DNA of 64,000 nt from Rathayibacter sp. VKM Ac-2879. Its GTDB lineage: Bacteria; Actinomycetota; Actinomycetes; Actinomycetales; Microbacteriaceae. Shown here one piece after another: positions 39,234-47,262 of the stretch. The stretch lies in NCBI RefSeq assembly GCF_015351245.1, contig NZ_JADKSO010000002.1:310001-374000 (forward strand), read 5' to 3'. The notes beneath the pieces are model-generated. The model had not been told where the DNA came from, made no database searches, and saw only the letters and a list, made by a program, of their open reading frames with translations. Made by a program: the position numbers and the translations under genes. The stretch's first letter is position 1. Every line of letters begins with the position of its first letter.

Positions 39234-39253
39234 TCGATTCCTGTCGAGGGCAC
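39234..39253 (+). repeat. Putative attR: degenerate copy of tRNA-Arg 3' end
   Basis: TCGATTCCTGTCGAGGGCAC, same orientation as the tRNA, differing from 37827-37846 at two positions (C to T and G to A). No tRNA 5' part is present here, so it is a fragment, as left by insertion into a tRNA 3' end. Confidence 0.55.
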
Positions 39254-39448
39254 CTCGGCACGCGCCGAGGCGGTACGGCCACTCGACGAGCGGTCGACCC
39301 GTGTCCTTTGCGCCGGGTGTCAGTGTCCGTCTGGGAGACCTAGTGGAGACCTCCTCGGGGCGGGCGTCGAGTCGCTAACACACTGCGAGAATGCAGGCAA
39401 AATCGGCGTGTTTCTGAGCAGAGTCCGTTTTTGTCGCGAAAGGACCCC

Positions 39449-39454
39449 TAGTGT
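39449..39454 (+). promoter_or_regulatory. -10 element TAGTGT of the 36-aa protein
   Basis: TAGTGT about 45 bases before the ATG at 39500, downstream of a T-rich GTTTTTGTCG block that could act as the -35/UP region. Confidence 0.4.
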
Positions 39455-39499
39455 GTGGGTGTCCGGAATTACAACGACGTAAGGAACGGAGGTACGACC

Positions 39500-39610
39500 A
39501 TGTTGCTCCTCGCCATCCTCGGTGGAATCGCCGTCGCGTGGACGATCGTCGCGGCGCCCCTCGCCGTGCTGGTCGGCCGAGTTGCTCGTGCGCGAGACGC
39601 ACACAGCTGA
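39500..39610 (+). CDS. 36-residue single-helix small membrane protein
   Basis: It begins MLLLAILGGIAVAWTIVAAP, a single hydrophobic helix of ~25 residues, and ends in a short basic tail (GRVARARDAHS). Support for it being real: GGAGG 7 bases before the ATG, a -10-like TAGTGT upstream, and a perfect 16-bp terminator hairpin starting 29 bases after the stop. That makes a complete small transcription unit. No function recognised; too short for homology judgement by eye. Confidence 0.65.
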   Translation: MLLLAILGGIAVAWTIVAAPLAVLVGRVARARDAHS

Positions 39611-39638
39611 GGCGTACGGAACGCATCACTCGCACCAC

Positions 39639-39675
39639 AGAGAAGGCCCCGATCCTCGCGATCGGGGCCTTCTCT
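39639..39675. terminator. Strong bidirectional terminator
   Basis: AGAGAAGGCCCCGATC (39639-39654) and GATCGGGGCCTTCTCT (39660-39675) form a perfect 16-bp stem with a five-base loop, between the plus-strand small gene and the convergent minus-strand gene ending at 39703. Confidence 0.88.
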
Positions 39676-39702
39676 GCTACGGGCGTCGACGAGCCGCCGA
39701 CG

Positions 39703-40572
39703 TCACTCGGTGGGGCGAGCGGGCGTGCCGCTCTCTCGTTCAGCGGCTCGCTCGGACGGAGCCTCGTGCTCAGTGCCGGGGTCGGCAGGCGCCGCGTTCT
39801 CGACGGCCGGTAGCTCCTCGACAGGACGCTCGCGCGAGGGCACGTCGAGGCGCTCGACATCATCGAGAAGTTGACGCGTTTCGGCGTGGGCGGGAGTCGT
39901 CTCGGCAGGGGGAAGGACGATCGTCGCTTCGGCGGGACGCTGGTACTCGGCGGGAGCCTCCGCGCGACCTGCGCCGACGACGACCGAGCCGGCGGACGAG
40001 GCTGCGGGTGCCGCCTCCGGAGCGGGCTCGAGCGACGAGGTAGCCTCGGCAAGCTCGGTCGCGCTCGGGCGACCGGTCTCGGAGAACCGCCAGCGCTCGA
40101 GGTCGGCCAGGAACGCCTTGCGGGCGCGGTTGGGCTTGTCGCGCCACTGGACGAGGCGGTCTCGGAACTCAGCGACGCCAGCGTGCGTTTGGTAGCCTCC
40201 GGTCGTCGCCGAGTGCTTCAGCTCGGCAAGCTCGTGCGACGCCCAGTTGGCGGCGACTCCGGAGCCCTTGATCGGCAGAAGGCGGAGGTGCGTCTCGGCC
40301 TGGGCGCTGGCACGGTCGCTCAGGACCCGCTCCTGCGGGCCGAGCACGTTCCACGCGGAGGCGTCGACCGCCGCGTCGATCAGGGTTGCGATGACCGCGT
40401 TCTTGCGTTCGTGATCCTGCTGCCGGAGGAGGCGCGAGATCGACGCGCGGAACACGGCCGCCGCGACGATGCCTCCCATGACGACGGCGAGCAGGAGCAC
40501 GACCGCCAGGAACACGGCCTGATGGCCATCGGCCGACTGAAGCCACAACGAGAACTCGTTCCACCACTGCAT
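39703..40572 (-). CDS. Membrane-anchored protein with long Ala/Glu/Pro-rich tail
   Basis: 289 residues. One transmembrane helix at ~18-42 (AVFLAVVLLLAVVMGGIVAA) is followed by a basic juxtamembrane segment and a helical region of ~110 residues (RKNAVIATLIDAAVDASAWN, then SHELAELKHSATTGGYQ). The last ~120 residues are low-complexity Ala/Glu/Pro and look disordered. Function unknown. The ATG at 40572 follows TAGCGT by 7 bases; the longer upstream frame has no supporting signal. Confidence 0.75.
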   Translation of the reverse strand: MQWWNEFSLWLQSADGHQAVFLAVVLLLAVVMGGIVAAAVFRASISRLLRQQDHERKNAVIATLIDAAVDASAWNVLGPQERVLSDRASAQAETHLRLLPIKGSGVAANWASHELAELKHSATTGGYQTHAGVAEFRDRLVQWRDKPNRARKAFLADLERWRFSETGRPSATELAEATSSLEPAPEAAPAASSAGSVVVGAGRAEAPAEYQRPAEATIVLPPAETTPAHAETRQLLDDVERLDVPSRERPVEELPAVENAAPADPGTEHEAPSERAAERESGTPARPTE

Positions 40573-40579
40573 GAAGCGA

Positions 40580-40585
40580 ACGCTA
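40580..40585 (-). promoter_or_regulatory. -10 element TAGCGT, leaderless start
   Basis: TAGCGT on the minus strand ends 7 bases before the ATG at 40572. Confidence 0.55.
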
Positions 40586-40669
40586 TCGGCGCAGGGTGGC
40601 ACCTCCGCGTCGGCACGCCGACCGTCGGTGGATCGGCGGGCGACGACGGCAGTTCGGAGTCGGCTCGCG

Positions 40670-40906
40670 TCAGGCGACCCGGAACACCTCGATCGCATCG
40701 TCGACGTTCCAGAACTCGCCGAGTTCGGCTCCCGACGGCATTCCCGCGCGGAGCAGCCGAGCCTTGAAGCGCTCGCCCTGCGGATCGTCGACCGACTCGA
40801 TGTGGCCGACGACCGCCCCCGAGGCCGAGCTCACGCGCCAGAGTCGTCCGTTGACTCGGGTGAGAGTGGGCGGCATGCGGATCGCGTGGAGCGTGGACAG
40901 GGACAT
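40670..40906 (-). CDS. Small conserved hypothetical protein
   Basis: 78 residues, no signal peptide or membrane segment. The sequence alternates short strands (GRLWRVSSASGAVVGHIESV, RFKARLL) and ends in WNVDDAIEVFRVA, suggesting a compact alpha/beta domain. No family recognised. The ATG has only a weak ACGGA upstream; a second Met at residue 11 is an alternative start. Confidence 0.6.
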   Translation of the reverse strand: MSLSTLHAIRMPPTLTRVNGRLWRVSSASGAVVGHIESVDDPQGERFKARLLRAGMPSGAELGEFWNVDDAIEVFRVA

Positions 40907-40984
40907 CGGTTTCCGTCCGTTCAGTCGTGAAGCACCCGTCTGTCGAGTGCTCTCGCAGACTAGGAGCGACCACCGACATCGCGA

Positions 40985-41992
40985 CTAGAGGAGCGTCGTC
41001 CCGTGCACGGCGAACTCCTCGATCGCCTCGATCTCGTCGGAGGAGAGCGGTCCGGCGTCGAGCGCGGCGACATTCTGCTCGAGCTGGGCGACGCTCGAGG
41101 CACCGATGATCGCGCTCGTCACGGTCGGCACGCGGAGCACCCAGCTCAGTGCGAGTTGCGCGAGCGTCTGGCCCCGCTGCCGCGCGATGTCGGTGAGGCC
41201 GCGCGCGCGGTCGAGGTAGGCCTCATCGATCCGATCCGACGACAGGAACCGCGAGGTCGCGGCACGCGATCCCTCGGGGACCGAGCCGTCGAGGTATCTG
41301 TCGGTCAGCAGGCCTTGCGCGAGCGGGGAGAAGACGATGCATCCCACGCCAAGCTCGTCGAGGACGGGGAAGAGCCCCTCCTCGGGGGCGCGGTCGAAGA
41401 GCGAGTAGCGCGGCTGGTGCAGCAGAAGGGGGACTCCCAAGGAGGCGAGCGCCGCCTCCGCCGCCCGCGTCTGCTCGGGGCTGTAGTTCGAGATCCCGAC
41501 GTACAGAGCCTTGCCCTGCTGGACGGCCGAGACGAGCGCGCCCATGGTCTCCTCGATCGGCGTCTCGGGGTCGGGACGGTGCGAGTAGAAGACGTCGACG
41601 TAGTCGACTCCCAGGCGCCGCAGGCTCTGGTCGAGCGATGACAGCAGGTACTTGCGCGATCCTCCGTCGCCGTAGGGCCCCGGCCACATGTCGTAGCCGG
41701 CCTTCGTCGAGAGGACCATCTCGTCGCGATAGCCGCGGAAGTCCTCCGCGACGATGCGACCGAACGTCGTCTCGGCGGCACCGTACGGCGGCCCGTAGTT
41801 GTTGGCGAGATCGAAGTGGGTCACGCCGAGGTCGAAGGCGCGTCGGAGGATCGCGCGCTGGGAGTCGAGGGAACGGTCGGACCCGAAGTTGTGCCAGAGA
41901 CCCAGGGAGAGGGCAGGGAGCTTCACCCCGCTGCGTCCCGTTCGGCGATAGTCCATGCGGTCGTAGCGGGCGGGGGCGGCGGTGTAGCTCAC
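40985..41992 (-). CDS. Aldo/keto reductase (YghZ/GAP-reductase-like)
   Basis: 335 residues, NADPH-dependent TIM-barrel reductase. The sequence carries ALSLGLWHNFGSD, FDLANNYGPPYGAAE (catalytic Tyr), STKAGYDMWPGPYGDGGSRK (catalytic Lys), VFYSHRPDPETPIEET (His) and the cofactor-binding IIGASSVAQLEQNVAAL. The PGPYGDGGSRKYL block is typical of the YghZ group, which reduces L-glyceraldehyde-3-phosphate and methylglyoxal in E. coli. The GTG at 41992 follows TAGAGT by 6 bases. Confidence 0.92.
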   Translation of the reverse strand: MSYTAAPARYDRMDYRRTGRSGVKLPALSLGLWHNFGSDRSLDSQRAILRRAFDLGVTHFDLANNYGPPYGAAETTFGRIVAEDFRGYRDEMVLSTKAGYDMWPGPYGDGGSRKYLLSSLDQSLRRLGVDYVDVFYSHRPDPETPIEETMGALVSAVQQGKALYVGISNYSPEQTRAAEAALASLGVPLLLHQPRYSLFDRAPEEGLFPVLDELGVGCIVFSPLAQGLLTDRYLDGSVPEGSRAATSRFLSSDRIDEAYLDRARGLTDIARQRGQTLAQLALSWVLRVPTVTSAIIGASSVAQLEQNVAALDAGPLSSDEIEAIEEFAVHGTTLL

Positions 41993-41998
41993 CCGCCG

Positions 41999-42004
41999 AC
42001 TCTA
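41999..42004 (-). promoter_or_regulatory. -10 element TAGAGT, leaderless start of aldo/keto reductase
   Basis: TAGAGT on the minus strand ends 6 bases before the GTG at 41992. Confidence 0.65.
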
Positions 42005-42112
42005 TTCCAGCGCTCACGGCTGTCGGAATGCGTACGGGGCGGAGGGTGTTGGATTCGAGGACGCGTCCGGCGTTCCGGATGCGTCGATGCGACAGGAAGT
42101 GAGTCACACGCA

Positions 42113-42640
42113 ATGCGCACATTTGTACTCGCCGGAGGATGCTTCTGGTGTCTCGATGCCGTCTACCGCGTCCTCGACGGCGTGAGCGACGTCGTCTCGG
42201 GCTACACCGGCGGCCGCACGACCGATCCTGACTACGAGGATGTCTGCACCGGCCGCACGGGGCACGCCGAGGCCGTTGCCGTCACGTTCGACCCCGACGT
42301 GATTCCCGAGCACGTCATCCTCGACGTCTTCTTCACGTTGCACGACCCGCGTCAGCTCAATCGGCAGGGCAACGACATCGGCACGCAGTACCGCTCGGCG
42401 ATGTTCTACGCCACCGAGGCAGAAAAGGAGCTCTTCGAGGCCGCGCGCGACCGCGCCGCCGACTGGTGGGAGGGGCCGATCGTCACCGAGATCTCGCCGC
42501 TGGGCGTGTACTACCCGGCAGAGGAGTACCACCAGGACTTTTTCGCGAAGAACCCCGGCCAGGGCTACTGCCTCGCGGTCGCGCTCCCGAAGGTGAACAA
42601 GATCCGCAAGTCCTACTCGTCCTACATCACCGCTTCGTAG
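42113..42640 (+). CDS. msrA: Peptide-methionine (S)-S-oxide reductase
   Basis: 175 residues. It repairs methionine-S-sulfoxide. Catalytic Cys10 is in the GGCFWC motif and Cys13 is also present. GYTGGRTTDPDYEDVCTGRTGHAEAV and YRSAMFY follow in the expected order, and a C-terminal GQGYC supplies a resolving cysteine. The ATG at 42113 is preceded by AGGAAGTGAG at about 42095. It is monocistronic, followed by a hairpin terminator. Confidence 0.96.
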   Translation: MRTFVLAGGCFWCLDAVYRVLDGVSDVVSGYTGGRTTDPDYEDVCTGRTGHAEAVAVTFDPDVIPEHVILDVFFTLHDPRQLNRQGNDIGTQYRSAMFYATEAEKELFEAARDRAADWWEGPIVTEISPLGVYYPAEEYHQDFFAKNPGQGYCLAVALPKVNKIRKSYSSYITAS

Positions 42641-42691
42641 GCCTCGCAGCTCTTCTCCACAGGAGCGATTTCGTCGGTCTCTCCACAGACA

Positions 42692-42717
42692 GGCCCGCCT
42701 TCTCTCGGAGGCGGGCC
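42692..42717 (+). terminator. Terminator after msrA
   Basis: GGCCCGCCT (42692-42700) pairs with AGGCGGGCC (42709-42717), 9-bp perfect stem with an eight-base loop. No U-tract follows, as is usual for GC-rich actinobacteria. Confidence 0.7.
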
Positions 42718-42826
42718 CCTCGTCGCGACACTATCTCTGCGGCGCCCGAGCGGTACCAGCCCCCTCCGTTCGGGCGCCGTGCCCGTCGCACCGGCGACGG
42801 TGCGACGAACAAGAGAGGACACGACA

Positions 42827-43372
42827 ATGACCGACACACTGACCGTCATCGGAGTCATCGGCACCGAGCCCCGCAGCATCGACACGGCGAACGGTACCGC
42901 GATGACCAGCTTCCGCCTCGCCTCCGCGCAGAGGCGCTACGACCGGGGAGAGCAGCGCTGGGTCGACGTCTCGACCAACTGGTACACCGTGAACGCGTTC
43001 AACGGCTTGGCCGGCAATGCTCTGGGCTCGCTCGCTCGCGGCGACCGTGTCATCGTCACGGGGCGTCTCGCCGTGCGCAGTTGGGAGGCGGGAGGCAAGT
43101 CCGGCACAGACGTCACCGTCAACGCCGAGGGAATAGGCCATGACCTCGCCTGGGGCACCACGAGCTTCTCGAAGACGGTCGGCAGGTCTGCCGCCCCGGC
43201 TCCGTCGACGGGCCCGGAAGCGGTGGGATGGAGCGCGGAGGCACCGCCCTCGGCTCCTTCGGAGGCACTCTCCGAGTGGGGCGCGTCTCCCTCCGGCCGG
43301 GCGCCGACGATGCCATCGCCGGAGTGGGGCGAGCGGGAGGCGTCGTTAGAATCGGTCGACACCCCTTTGTGA
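42827..43372 (+). CDS. ssb: Single-stranded DNA-binding protein, atypical
   Basis: 181 residues. OB fold at residues ~3-115: LTVIGVIGTEPRSIDTANGT, SFRLASAQRRYDR, WYTVNAFNGLAGNALGSLARGDRVIVTGRL. The linker is Pro/Ser/Ala/Gly-rich, but the protein ends SLESVDTPL and has no acidic DDDIPF-type tip, so it probably does not recruit SSB partners in the standard way. It is not beside rpsF/rpsR, so it is likely a second, specialised SSB. AGAGAGGA ribosome site upstream of the ATG. Confidence 0.85.
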   Translation: MTDTLTVIGVIGTEPRSIDTANGTAMTSFRLASAQRRYDRGEQRWVDVSTNWYTVNAFNGLAGNALGSLARGDRVIVTGRLAVRSWEAGGKSGTDVTVNAEGIGHDLAWGTTSFSKTVGRSAAPAPSTGPEAVGWSAEAPPSAPSEALSEWGASPSGRAPTMPSPEWGEREASLESVDTPL

Positions 43373-43415
43373 AGCGGGTTGGGGCGCGAGATCCGCTGCC
43401 GCCGGGAGGAGCCGA

Positions 43416-43907
43416 GTGACGACGATCGCCGCGCGACGTTCGCCCACACGTCTCCTGTCGGCGGCCACGCTGCTCCTCGCCTCCGCGCTCCCGCTCGCCG
43501 GCTGCACTGCGCCCACCCCGACGGACACGCCGACTTCCGCCGCTTCGTCTCCGGCCGAGACGCCAGCCGCTCCGGTAGCACTGGTGCCGGACGGCACCGC
43601 CGACGAGAACCTGCCCTACTTCGAGCAAGTGCTGCACTCGGTCGTCGACCCCGCACCGGAGGCGCCGGGCCGCGCGGTGGTCGACGCGCTCGTCGCCGCC
43701 GGCTTCTCGAAGGACGCGATGCAGCTGACGGCCGACGAGACCTCCGTCGGGCTCACGGCCGATTCCGTCCAGGTGTCGGTCAAGATGTCGGACGCTTGCC
43801 TCATTGGGCAGTACGGGGCCAAGAGCGACGGTGTGCGCGCCATCGTCGCCGCCCCGATCACGACGGGCGCCTGTCTCGTCGGCCGGACCGTCTCCCTGGC
43901 TGACTGA
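43416..43907 (+). CDS. Lipoprotein of unknown function (DUF6993-like)
   Basis: 163 residues. An N-terminal signal (RSPTRLLSAATLLLASALPL) ends in the lipobox LPLAGC with Cys30, so it should be lipid-anchored outside the membrane. A Thr/Pro/Ala-rich linker and an ~100-residue domain follow, with two cysteines (DACLIGQ, TGACLVG) that could form a disulfide. The shape resembles short actinobacterial DUF6993 lipoproteins; that label is from memory. The GTG has GGGAGGA 6 bases upstream. It lies 43 bases after ssb. Confidence 0.8.
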   Translation: MTTIAARRSPTRLLSAATLLLASALPLAGCTAPTPTDTPTSAASSPAETPAAPVALVPDGTADENLPYFEQVLHSVVDPAPEAPGRAVVDALVAAGFSKDAMQLTADETSVGLTADSVQVSVKMSDACLIGQYGAKSDGVRAIVAAPITTGACLVGRTVSLAD

Positions 43908-43979
43908 ACGCGTTCGCCAGCGCCGCGATCTCGCCCCCTCCGGGTGGCCGAGGCTGAACGGACGCGGAGCCGCAGACGC

Positions 43980-43985
43980 TATCCT
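43980..43985 (+). promoter_or_regulatory. -10 element TATCCT upstream of ettA
   Basis: TATCCT in the 227-base gap before ettA, giving a predicted leader of about 140 bases. Nothing else convincing is seen in the gap. Confidence 0.4.
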
Positions 43986-44134
43986 CGAACAGGCCCCGGC
44001 TCCTGAGCCTCCCGCGCGCACCCTCGCGTGCGGCGGTCGAGGACCGGCGACATCCGGCCGGCGGCCTCCTCGAACGGGAGGCGCCCGGGTCGAGGGCGGG
44101 GCTCCGAGAACGTACGAGCGGTTGAGGGACACAA

Positions 44135-45817
44135 GTGGCTGAATACATTTACTCGATGGTGCGCGCCCGTAAGGCGGTCGGCGACAAGCTGATCCTGGAC
44201 GACGTCACGATGTCGTTCCTACCCGGCGCGAAGATCGGCGTGGTCGGGCCCAACGGCGCCGGCAAGTCGACGATCCTCAAGATCATGGCGGGCCTGGACA
44301 CCCCGAGCAACGGCGAGGCCCGCCTGAGCCCCGGCTACTCGGTCGGCATCCTCATGCAGGAGCCTGAGCTCGACGAGACGAAGACGGTGCTCGAGAACGT
44401 GCAGGAGGGCGTCGGCGAGATCAAGGCGAAGATCGACCGCTTCAACGAGATCTCCCTGGCGATGGCGGACCCCGACGCCGACTTCGACAGCCTCCTCGCC
44501 GAGATGGGGACCCTCCAGGAGGCGATCGACGCCGCGGACGCGTGGGACCTCGACTCGCAGCTCGAACAGGCGATGGACGCTCTGAGGACGCCGCCCGGCG
44601 ACTCCCTCGTCACGAACCTCTCGGGAGGCGAGAAGCGTCGCGTGGCGCTCACCAAGCTCCTCCTGCAGAAGCCCGACCTGCTGCTGCTCGACGAGCCCAC
44701 CAACCATCTCGACGCCGAGAGCGTGCTCTGGCTCGAGCAGTTCCTCTCGAAGTACCCCGGCGCCGTGCTCGCCGTCACCCACGACCGGTACTTCCTCGAC
44801 AACGTCGCCGAGTGGATCGCCGAGGTCGACCGCGGCCACCTCTACCCCTACGAGGGCAACTACTCCACCTACCTCGAGAAGAAGCGCGCGCGCCTCGAGG
44901 TGCAGGGCAAGAAGGACGCGAAACTCGCCAAGCGCCTGAGCACCGAGCTCGAGTGGGTGCGCAGCAACGCGAAGGGTCGTCAGGCGAAGTCGAAGGCGCG
45001 CCTCGCCCGCTACGAGGAGATGGCGAGCGAGGCCGAGAAGACGCGCGTCCTCGACTTCGAGGAGATCGTGATCCCGGTAGGCCCACGACTCGGGGCGCAG
45101 GTCATCGAGGCGAAGAAGCTGCACAAGCAGTTCGGTGAGCGTGTGCTCATCGACGACCTCAGCTTCACCCTCCCGCGGAACGGCATCGTCGGAGTCATCG
45201 GTCCGAACGGCGTCGGCAAGACCACGCTCTTCAAGACGATCGTCGGCTTCGAGCCGCTCGACTCCGGCGATCTCACGATCGGCGAGACCGTCGACATCTC
45301 CTACGTCGACCAGAGCCGCGGCGGCATCGACCCCAACAAGAACCTCTGGGAGGTCGTCTCAGACGGCCACGACTACATCACCGTCGGCAGGACCGAGATC
45401 CCCTCGCGCGCCTACGTCTCCCAGTTCGGCTTCAAGGGGCCAGACCAGCAGAAGAAGGCCGGGGTCCTCTCCGGTGGAGAGCGCAACCGCCTCAACCTCG
45501 CGCTGACCCTCAAGCAGGGCGGCAACCTCCTCCTTCTCGACGAGCCCACCAACGACCTCGACGTCGAGACGCTCGGCAGCCTCGAGAACGCCCTGCTCGA
45601 GTTCCCGGGATGCGCCGTGGTCATCACCCACGACCGGTGGTTCCTCGACCGGATCGCCACGCACATCCTCGCCTACGAGGGCACCGAGGAGGACCCGGCC
45701 AACTGGTACTGGTTCGAGGGCAACTTCGAGGCGTACGAGGAGAACAAGATCGAGCGCCTCGGACCGGATGCGGCCAAGCCGCACCGTTCGGCCTACCGCA
45801 AGCTCACGCGCGACTGA
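44135..45817 (+). CDS. ettA: Energy-dependent translational throttle protein (ABC-F ATPase)
   Basis: 560 residues, two ABC domains with no membrane segments. It binds the ribosomal E site and gates entry into elongation according to the ATP/ADP ratio. Domain 1: GPNGAGKST (~residue 35), LSGGEKRRVAL, LLLLDEPTNHLD. A long basic linker (KKRARLEVQGKKDAKLAKRL, then WVRSNAKGRQAKSKARLARY) is the P-site-tRNA motif region. Domain 2: GPNGVGKTT, LSGGERNRLNLAL, LLLLDEPTNDLD. Length and domain pattern match EttA. GTG start; one-base overlap (TGATG) with the thioesterase gene. Confidence 0.96.
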   Translation: MAEYIYSMVRARKAVGDKLILDDVTMSFLPGAKIGVVGPNGAGKSTILKIMAGLDTPSNGEARLSPGYSVGILMQEPELDETKTVLENVQEGVGEIKAKIDRFNEISLAMADPDADFDSLLAEMGTLQEAIDAADAWDLDSQLEQAMDALRTPPGDSLVTNLSGGEKRRVALTKLLLQKPDLLLLDEPTNHLDAESVLWLEQFLSKYPGAVLAVTHDRYFLDNVAEWIAEVDRGHLYPYEGNYSTYLEKKRARLEVQGKKDAKLAKRLSTELEWVRSNAKGRQAKSKARLARYEEMASEAEKTRVLDFEEIVIPVGPRLGAQVIEAKKLHKQFGERVLIDDLSFTLPRNGIVGVIGPNGVGKTTLFKTIVGFEPLDSGDLTIGETVDISYVDQSRGGIDPNKNLWEVVSDGHDYITVGRTEIPSRAYVSQFGFKGPDQQKKAGVLSGGERNRLNLALTLKQGGNLLLLDEPTNDLDVETLGSLENALLEFPGCAVVITHDRWFLDRIATHILAYEGTEEDPANWYWFEGNFEAYEENKIERLGPDAAKPHRSAYRKLTRD

Positions 45818-46290
45818 TGCGACTGCACGTCGCCATTCCGCTGCGCTGGTCCGACTTCGACGCCTACGCGCACGTCAACAACGCCGAGATGCTGCGTCTC
45901 CTCGAGGAGGCGCGCATCCAGGCGTTCTGGCGACCCGACACACCGCAGGCGGGCGGGATGGCGACGGCGGTGCTCGACGCACGGCCGGGAGCAGCGTCGA
46001 TCACCCTGATCGCCCGCCAAGAGATCGAATACCTCGCCCCCATCCCGTACATGCGCGCGCCGATCGACGTCGAGCTCTGGATCGGCCGGATCGGGGGAGC
46101 GAGCCTCGAGGTCTGCTACGAGCTCTTCTCGCCGAGCGGGGTGGAACCGAGAGTGCTCTACACGCGGGCGGCGACCACCCTCGTCCTGGTGACCGCCGCC
46201 ACGGGCCGGCCGGAGCGCATCCCCGACGAGCTGCGGCAGATCTGGGCGCCCTACGTCGAAGAGCCGGTCGCGTTCTCGAAGCGGGGTTGA
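45817..46290 (+). CDS. Hotdog-fold acyl-CoA thioesterase
   Basis: 157 residues, a single 4HBT-type hotdog domain. The motif RWSDFDAYAHVNNAEMLRLLEEA carries the conserved Asp and the HVNN block of YbgC/FadM-type thioesterases. It hydrolyses acyl-CoA esters; chain length is unknown. It is translated from a TGATG junction with ettA. Convergent with tesB, which is another hotdog thioesterase, so two such enzymes meet here. Confidence 0.9.
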   Translation: MRLHVAIPLRWSDFDAYAHVNNAEMLRLLEEARIQAFWRPDTPQAGGMATAVLDARPGAASITLIARQEIEYLAPIPYMRAPIDVELWIGRIGGASLEVCYELFSPSGVEPRVLYTRAATTLVLVTAATGRPERIPDELRQIWAPYVEEPVAFSKRG

Positions 46291-46339
46291 TCCAGCGAGC
46301 GGCATCCCGGGGCCGCCCCTCATGAGCCCTTCCGCGGAA

Positions 46340-47206
46340 TCAGACGGACGGGACGCGGATCATCCCCTCCTGGGCGACGCTCGCCACCAGGCGCCCGTCT
46401 CGCGAGTAGATGCGACCGAGAGACAGGCCTCGTCCGCCTGAGGCGCTCGGCGCCTCCTGAACGTAGAGGAGCCACTCGTCGACCCGCGCGGGGCGATGCC
46501 ACCACATCGCGTGGTCGAGGCTTGCGATGCGCAGCCCAGGCGTCGTCCAGGCGGCGCCATGGCGGCGGAGGGTCGACTCGAGGATCGTGTAGTCGCTCGC
46601 GTAGGCGAGAGCCGCGCGATGCAGCATCGGGTCGTCCGGGAGAGGACCGAGCGCTCGCATCCACACGCTCTGGTGTGCCGCCGGATGCGGGTCGGCCCGG
46701 AGATAGACGGGCTGCTCGACGTGGCGCACGTCGAAAGGCCGCTGCGTCGCCCAGAAGCTCCCGACGGGATGGTCGACTCCGGCGAGGACCTCCGCCGTGG
46801 AGGGCAACGACTCCGGATCGGGAACCCCCTCTGGCATCGCCGCTTGGTGGTCGAGACCCTCGTCCTCGGTCTGGAACGAGGCGATCATCGAGAGGATCGG
46901 TCGGCCGTTCTGGTACGCCTGCGTCCTCCTCGTGCAGAACGATCGGCCGTCGTGGATCCGGTCGACCGAGAAGGTGATCGGCAGAGAGACATCGCCCGGG
47001 CGGAGGAAGTAGCCGTGCATCGAATGGACGGCGCGGTCCTGCACCGTCCGCCCCGCAGCGACGAGCGACTGGGCGAGCACCTGGCCGCCGAAGACCCGCC
47101 CCTCTGGCATCCACTGCGACGGTCCGGTCGAGATGTCCTCGCTGGTGCGCGCCCCGGAGTCGACGAGGTCGAGGGCGGTGAGGAACGAGGACAGGGGATC
47201 GGGCAC
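46340..47206 (-). CDS. tesB: Acyl-CoA thioesterase II
   Basis: 288 residues, tandem (double) hotdog. GRVFGGQVLAQSLVAAGRTV and HSMHGYFLRPGD form the N-terminal hotdog. The second half, ending at FRRRRAPQADE-equivalent EAPSASGGRGLSLGRIYSRD, is the C-terminal hotdog of TesB. Catalytic Asp is expected in the SLDHAMWWHRP region. Broad-specificity medium/long-chain acyl-CoA hydrolase. The GTG has GGAGG 5 bases upstream. Confidence 0.93.
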   Translation of the reverse strand: MPDPLSSFLTALDLVDSGARTSEDISTGPSQWMPEGRVFGGQVLAQSLVAAGRTVQDRAVHSMHGYFLRPGDVSLPITFSVDRIHDGRSFCTRRTQAYQNGRPILSMIASFQTEDEGLDHQAAMPEGVPDPESLPSTAEVLAGVDHPVGSFWATQRPFDVRHVEQPVYLRADPHPAAHQSVWMRALGPLPDDPMLHRAALAYASDYTILESTLRRHGAAWTTPGLRIASLDHAMWWHRPARVDEWLLYVQEAPSASGGRGLSLGRIYSRDGRLVASVAQEGMIRVPSV

Positions 47207-47262
47207 GGTACCTCCGGGGGTGGGCGGTGGGGAGAGCGGCCTCCGGTAAGTTTATCGACGCG

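Larger units (their letters stand above)
39083..39499. other. 417-base region without a convincing gene
   Basis: It holds the degenerate tRNA-Arg 3' end (39234-39253), a tandem GGAGACC pair (39334-39340, 39345-39351) and an AT-richer stretch around 39380-39440 (CAGGCAAAATCGGCGTGTTT, TCCGTTTTTGTCG). A TAGTGT -10 at 39449 comes next. A 94-codon minus-strand frame (39320-39604) is low-complexity and lacks a ribosome site. The region looks like the decayed edge of an integrated element plus the promoter of the small protein that follows. Confidence 0.6.

Noticed and set aside
39320-39604. 94-codon minus-strand frame with an AT-richer part
   Set aside because: Polar low-complexity sequence, no ribosome site, and it covers the small gene and the att-like repeat on the other strand.
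43908-44134. Possible small gene between the lipoprotein and ettA
   Set aside because: No frame with a ribosome site and plausible composition; only a -10-like TATCCT is seen.
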